In this document: positions 7,571-10,220 of the stretch, piece after piece
How the letters are laid out: the number at the start of each line of letters is the position of its first letter
How positions within the stretch are numbered: the first letter of the stretch is position 1
DNA from: Pseudomonadota bacterium
GTDB taxonomy: Bacteria > Pseudomonadota > Alphaproteobacteria > Rhizobiales > Rhizobiaceae
Length of the DNA stretch: 10,220 bases
Direction: 5' to 3'
NCBI GenBank assembly: GCA_023387715.1
Contig: JAEWHQ010000243.1
Location: 1-10,220 of the forward strand
Made by a program: the position numbers and the translations under genes
The notes under the pieces: model-generated
What the model was told of the DNA's origin: nothing
Databases searched by the model: none
Seen by the model: only the letters and a program-made list of their open reading frames with translations

Positions 7571-8887
7571 TTACTTGATGTAACCACCGCGTGTCATTTC
7601 GCGCGTTGCCAACTGCTGTGCAGTGGCTCTGGCCGCATCACCGGTGACACTGCCTGCCAGCGCTGCTGAAAACTGCTGTCCGACAGCTGTACCAATTGCC
7701 TGATATTCAGGGATGGCGACAAACTGGCCACCTGTATAAGGCACATCCTGAACGGATGGTGTTTGTGTATTGGCTGCCATGATTGCATCCAATGTCACTT
7801 TGGCAAATGGTGCCGCCTTCAGATATTCAGGATTTTCATAAAGTGAAGTGCGGGTGCCTGGCGGTACGTTGGCAATGCCTTCTTTTTCGGCAACCAGATC
7901 AAGATAGGCTTTCGATGTTGCCCAGGCGACAAAAGCCTGTGCTGCATCGGCTTTCTTGGAGGTTTTAGGAATAGCAAGGTTCCAGGACCAGAGCCAGTTA
8001 CCGTGATTATCGATGCCTTCACCACTTGGCGATTTGGCAAAACCGACCTTATCGGCAACGGTTGAATCTTTCGGATTGGAAATGAACGAGGAAGCAACCG
8101 TCGCATCAATCCACATGCCGCATTTACCGGTCTGGAACAGTGCCAATGTTTCGTTGAAACCGTTGGAAGATGCACCTGGAGGGCCAAAATTGGTCATCAG
8201 GTCAAGATATGTATCGATGGTTTTTTTCCACTCAGGACTGTCAAACTGTGGCTTCCAGTCCATGTCAAACATACGGGCACCCATGGAGTTGGACATGGCT
8301 GGCAACAGCGCCATGTTTTCGCCCCAGCCAGCTTTACCACGCAGGCAGATGCCAAATACACCGGCGCCTTTGTCGGTCATTTTTTCTGCTGCTTCACGCA
8401 CAAATTCCCAAGTCGGGTTTTCAGGCATTTTCAGTCCGGCTTTTTCCATCAGATCTGTGCGATACATCAGCATCGAACTTTCTGCATAAAACGGCACCGC
8501 ATAAAGCTTGTCGTCCAAGCTGACCGATGCCGCAACGGCCGGCAGAATATCTGCGGCGTCGTAGTCGTCACCAAGCTTTTCAAGTGGTAAAAGCCAGCCT
8601 TGTTTGGCCCAAATCGGCACTTCATAATTGCCGATCGTCAGGACGTCATATTGACCGCCCTTTGTAGCAATATCTGTGGTGACACGTTGACGAAGAACAT
8701 TTTCTTCTAACGTGACCCATTCGACATCAATGTCTGGATGAAGTGCTTTAAACTCTGACATAAGACCCTGCATACGGATCATGTCACCATTGTTAACAGT
8801 TGCGACCGTGATGGTTTCCGCGCTTGCCGCTACCGACAGTGCAGCCATAAAACCGGCGCCAACCAATCCACGTATAGTTACCGACAT
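7571..8887 (-). CDS. smoE: Periplasmic polyol-binding protein of the ABC transporter
   Basis: This 438-residue extracellular solute-binding protein (SBP family 1, MalE-like) captures sorbitol/mannitol in the periplasm and delivers it to SmoF-SmoG. Residues 1-23 form a Sec signal peptide (basic Arg6, hydrophobic core, ASA before Glu24), giving a mature start ETITVATVNNGDMIRMQ. There is no lipobox, so the protein is soluble. The body shows family features such as the YDVLTIGNYEVPIWAKQGWLLPLE and AVPFYAESSMLMYRTDLMEKAGL regions, and length is normal. The start follows GGGAGGGG (8892-8899), the strongest ribosome site of the operon, as expected for the most abundant component. It is the first gene behind the operon promoter. 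Assignment to the polyol class rests on overall resemblance to SmoE and on the dehydrogenases downstream. Confidence 0.91.
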   Translation of the reverse strand: MSVTIRGLVGAGFMAALSVAASAETITVATVNNGDMIRMQGLMSEFKALHPDIDVEWVTLEENVLRQRVTTDIATKGGQYDVLTIGNYEVPIWAKQGWLLPLEKLGDDYDAADILPAVAASVSLDDKLYAVPFYAESSMLMYRTDLMEKAGLKMPENPTWEFVREAAEKMTDKGAGVFGICLRGKAGWGENMALLPAMSNSMGARMFDMDWKPQFDSPEWKKTIDTYLDLMTNFGPPGASSNGFNETLALFQTGKCGMWIDATVASSFISNPKDSTVADKVGFAKSPSGEGIDNHGNWLWSWNLAIPKTSKKADAAQAFVAWATSKAYLDLVAEKEGIANVPPGTRTSLYENPEYLKAAPFAKVTLDAIMAANTQTPSVQDVPYTGGQFVAIPEYQAIGTAVGQQFSAALAGSVTGDAARATAQQLATREMTRGGYIK

Positions 8888-8907
8888 TTTACCCCTCCCA
8901 GAGAATA

Positions 8908-8942
8908 TTGAGCAATTATTCGATCATTGGTCAAATATTCGA
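8908..8942 (-). promoter_or_regulatory. Tandem direct repeat, probable operator for the SorC-type regulator
   Basis: Two 16-base units written on the + strand, TTGAGCAATTATTCGA (8908-8923) and TTGGTCAAATATTCGA (8927-8942), agree at 13 of 16 positions and start 19 bases apart, close to two helical turns. Each unit begins with a small dyad TTG-NN-CAA. One unit covers the -10 box and the other lies just downstream of the expected transcript start, the classical place for repressor binding. The regulator gene directly upstream makes it the natural candidate ligand. Confidence 0.55.
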
Positions 8943-8962
8943 CAGCGACACAATTCTGTCAA
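8934..8962 (-). promoter_or_regulatory. Promoter of the polyol operon (smoE promoter)
   Basis: On the - strand a perfect TTGACA (+ strand 8957-8962), preceded by C, lies 17 bases ahead of AATATT (8934-8939), which matches the -10 consensus at four of six bases. Transcription would start near 8927 and give a leader of about 40 bases before smoE. A strong -35 with a mediocre -10 buried in the tandem repeat fits a promoter that is repressed when no polyol is present. Confidence 0.6.
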
Positions 8963-9028
8963 GTTCTATTTCTGGAAATGCCTGTAACAAAGCTGTAACC
9001 TCATACAAAAGCATAAGGAACCAAGCAT

Positions 9029-9046
9029 CGCGATCATTAGATCACG
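9029..9046. repeat. Short dyad sharing CGATCATT with the operator region
   Basis: CGCGATC and GATCACG face each other around ATTA (one C/A mismatch on the + strand, a G-T wobble on the - strand RNA). The 8-base string CGATCATT starting at 9031 recurs starting at 8921, exactly 110 bases away, inside the tandem-repeat region. It could be an upstream auxiliary operator, or a weak stem at the end of the regulator transcript. No T run follows it on the - strand. Confidence 0.25.
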
Positions 9047-9082
9047 ACTGAAGGATGGTTTGAAATTGTGAAATAAGCAGTC

Positions 9083-9106
9083 AACGAGAGGGCTTGCCGA
9101 GTCGTT
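9083..9106 (-). terminator. Imperfect stem-loop after the regulator gene, doubtful terminator
   Basis: AACGA (9083-9087) pairs with TCGTT (9102-9106) and GGC with GCC around a two-base TT centre, with a three-by-three internal mismatch. It lies about 26 bases after the regulator stop. There is no T run on the - strand, so read-through from the regulator into smoE is possible and regulator and operon transcripts may overlap. Confidence 0.2.
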
Positions 9107-9132
9107 TTATCCGCTGATATTATAAACGGGCA

Positions 9133-10095
9133 CTAAAGCAGTGCTGTCGCGGTTGCTTCATCGGTCACCAGACCATTGATAATACGCCCGTTGAGCGCAC
9201 CACGTATGGCATCAATTTTACTGGCACCTGCCGCAATGCCAACCGCTAAACGCTCTAATGCCGGCTCCACACGAATTCCGGCCATCCGGCCATGAATTTC
9301 ACTGTCGATATAATGACCATTGGCATCATAAATATGGCCGGCGACTTCACCGATCCCACCAAGAGAGCGCACTTCGCTCAATTCTTGCTCACTGACAAAG
9401 CCATCAAGGAAGAGGGGAGCCTGATTGTTCATCTGGCCAATGCCGACAAAAATAGCATCGGCTTTTCGCCCCAAACGATGCACTGCCTGCACAGGTTTTA
9501 AAGCAAGAAAGGCATCGCGTTCTTCGCGATTGCTGCTGATGACAGGAACCGGCATTGGATAATGCGGAGCATTCAAACGCGATGCGATATAGAGAATAAC
9601 TTCAAACATGCTCGCAGAGCCATCAATTGAAATATTCCCGATCAGCGATACTAAACGATGCCGATCGCAGGTGCCCTCCTGCAATTCATCAGACATCGCA
9701 CGTAACGCGCGGCCAGTGCCGACACCGATGACCTGCGGCTCTGCCCGCGCCAAAACTTTTTCAAAAAGCGATGCCGCAGCAGGAGCGATAACACGGGCTG
9801 GATCAGCGCTTACACCGAGCATGGGCGCAACACGACATTCAATAAGCCCGTAACGATCTCGCAATCGGGCTTCTAATTCCAGACAAGCCGCGAGCGGATG
9901 TTCAAGCCTTACTTTGATCAAGCCATTGGCAACAGCACGGCTGACAAGACGCTGTGCGCGTTGGCGGGAGATGCCCATTTCGGCAGCAATCTGATCTTGT
10001 GTCATGCCGCCCGCATAATAAAGCCAACCTGCACGTGCAACAGCATCGTCGGATTTCAAATCGCTATCAGGTCGGTTTATCGGGGCAGCATTCAT
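9133..10095 (-). CDS. smoC: SorC-family sugar-responsive transcriptional regulator, likely of the polyol operon
   Basis: This 320-residue regulator has an N-terminal helix-turn-helix at about residues 30-63 (GMTQDQIAAEMGISRQRAQRLVSRAVANGLIKV), followed by the sugar-binding domain of the SorC/DeoR-type family. Typical ligand-domain elements are IGVGTGRAL (123-131), IFVGIGQMN (215-223), GIGEVAGHIYDANG (247-260) and the end AAGASKIDAIRGALNGRIINGLVTDEATA. Members bind a sugar or sugar phosphate and act as repressors or activators of adjacent carbohydrate genes. It is transcribed in the same direction as smoE, 245 bases upstream of it, and the spacer carries a good operator candidate. The start ATG overlaps the stop of a preceding short frame (ATGA) and lacks a clear ribosome site. 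The symbol smoC follows the Rhodobacter polyol locus by position and family; the ligand and sign of control are not shown by sequence. Confidence 0.85.
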   Translation of the reverse strand: MNAAPINRPDSDLKSDDAVARAGWLYYAGGMTQDQIAAEMGISRQRAQRLVSRAVANGLIKVRLEHPLAACLELEARLRDRYGLIECRVAPMLGVSADPARVIAPAAASLFEKVLARAEPQVIGVGTGRALRAMSDELQEGTCDRHRLVSLIGNISIDGSASMFEVILYIASRLNAPHYPMPVPVISSNREERDAFLALKPVQAVHRLGRKADAIFVGIGQMNNQAPLFLDGFVSEQELSEVRSLGGIGEVAGHIYDANGHYIDSEIHGRMAGIRVEPALERLAVGIAAGASKIDAIRGALNGRIINGLVTDEATATALL

Positions 10096-10220
10096 TGAAA
10101 TTTCTGTTCTAATAATCGCCGGAAATTTGAAAAGTCATCAAACCGGAAGTCAGGCCGTGCATCATCCGATTCGTAAAGATCTTGTCCTTTCATATGACTT
10201 CCCCCTGTAAAGCGCCAGAC
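10092..10220 (-). CDS. Short open frame coupled to the regulator, or the 3' end of an upstream gene
   Basis: The frame is open from the window edge to a TGA that overlaps the regulator's ATG by ATGA. It could be the last 42 residues of a longer gene. Alternatively, an ATG at 10193 preceded by AGGGGGAAG with a 7-base gap would give a complete 33-residue peptide (MKGQDLYESDDARPDF, then a Phe/Arg-rich tail ending LLEQKFQ), acidic in front and basic behind. I recognise no family. Because the regulator has no clear ribosome site, translation of this frame probably feeds ribosomes onto the regulator start. Which of the two readings holds depends on sequence outside the window. Confidence 0.42.
   Translation of the reverse strand, partial: VWRFTGGSHMKGQDLYESDDARPDFRFDDFSNFRRLLEQKFQ

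Noticed and set aside
8013..8489. A 158-codon open frame on the + strand, opposite smoE
   Set aside because: It is antisense to a clearly real binding-protein gene, has no ribosome site I can see and no recognisable protein features; it results from codon bias of smoE.
9119..9124. TATAAT on the - strand just after the regulator stop
   Set aside because: No -35 match at 16-18 bases upstream (ACAGCA at best), and a much better promoter for smoE lies at 8934-8962.
1..10220. Search for a novel defence, mobile or CRISPR-like system
   Set aside because: No spaced repeat arrays, transposase, integrase, toxin-antitoxin pair or nuclease motifs are visible; every long frame is explained by transport, metabolism, envelope or regulation.

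Overview
The window comes from an alphaproteobacterium, most likely of the Hyphomicrobiales (Brucella/Ochrobactrum/Bartonella side). The grounds are a DUF930-type protein, which is mainly a Rhizobiales family, a polyol ABC-transport operon in the order known from Rhodobacter and rhizobia, and a moderate GC content judged by eye. The genus call is inference. I see no tRNA, rRNA, CRISPR array, insertion sequence or phage gene.

Left part, + strand. The 3' part of a DUF930-domain gene runs in from the window edge (1-438). After a 219-base spacer comes a small glycine-zipper lipoprotein (658-906) closed by a strong hairpin terminator. An acetamidase/formamidase-family gene follows (1059-2375) with its own sigma70-like promoter. 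It carries a four-cysteine zinc-ribbon-like segment in its middle. It ends at a compact hairpin (2379-2409) that appears to stop transcription from both sides.

Right part, - strand, read from high to low coordinates. A short open frame (10092-10220) runs in from the edge and overlaps by ATGA the start of a SorC-family sugar-responsive regulator (9133-10095). A 245-base spacer then holds the promoter of the polyol operon, with a tandem 16-base direct repeat lying over the -10 box and the start of the transcript. The operon is smoE (periplasmic binding protein), smoF and smoG (permeases), smoK (ATPase), smoS (short-chain sorbitol/galactitol-type dehydrogenase) and mtlK (long-chain mannitol 2-dehydrogenase). 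From smoF to mtlK the genes are packed with 1-base gaps or ATGA overlaps. Only smoE is set apart from smoF, by 174 bases with a strong stem-loop.

Together the operon encodes capture of hexitols (sorbitol, mannitol and relatives) in the periplasm, ATP-driven import, and oxidation to ketohexoses such as fructose. The regulator upstream probably senses a sugar or sugar phosphate and controls the smoE promoter. No fructokinase is present in the window, so the next step must be encoded elsewhere. The system itself is of a known type. The points worth a second look are regulatory (tandem operator, translationally coupled short frame, intercistronic stem-loop) and the zinc-ribbon-like insertion in the formamidase-like enzyme.
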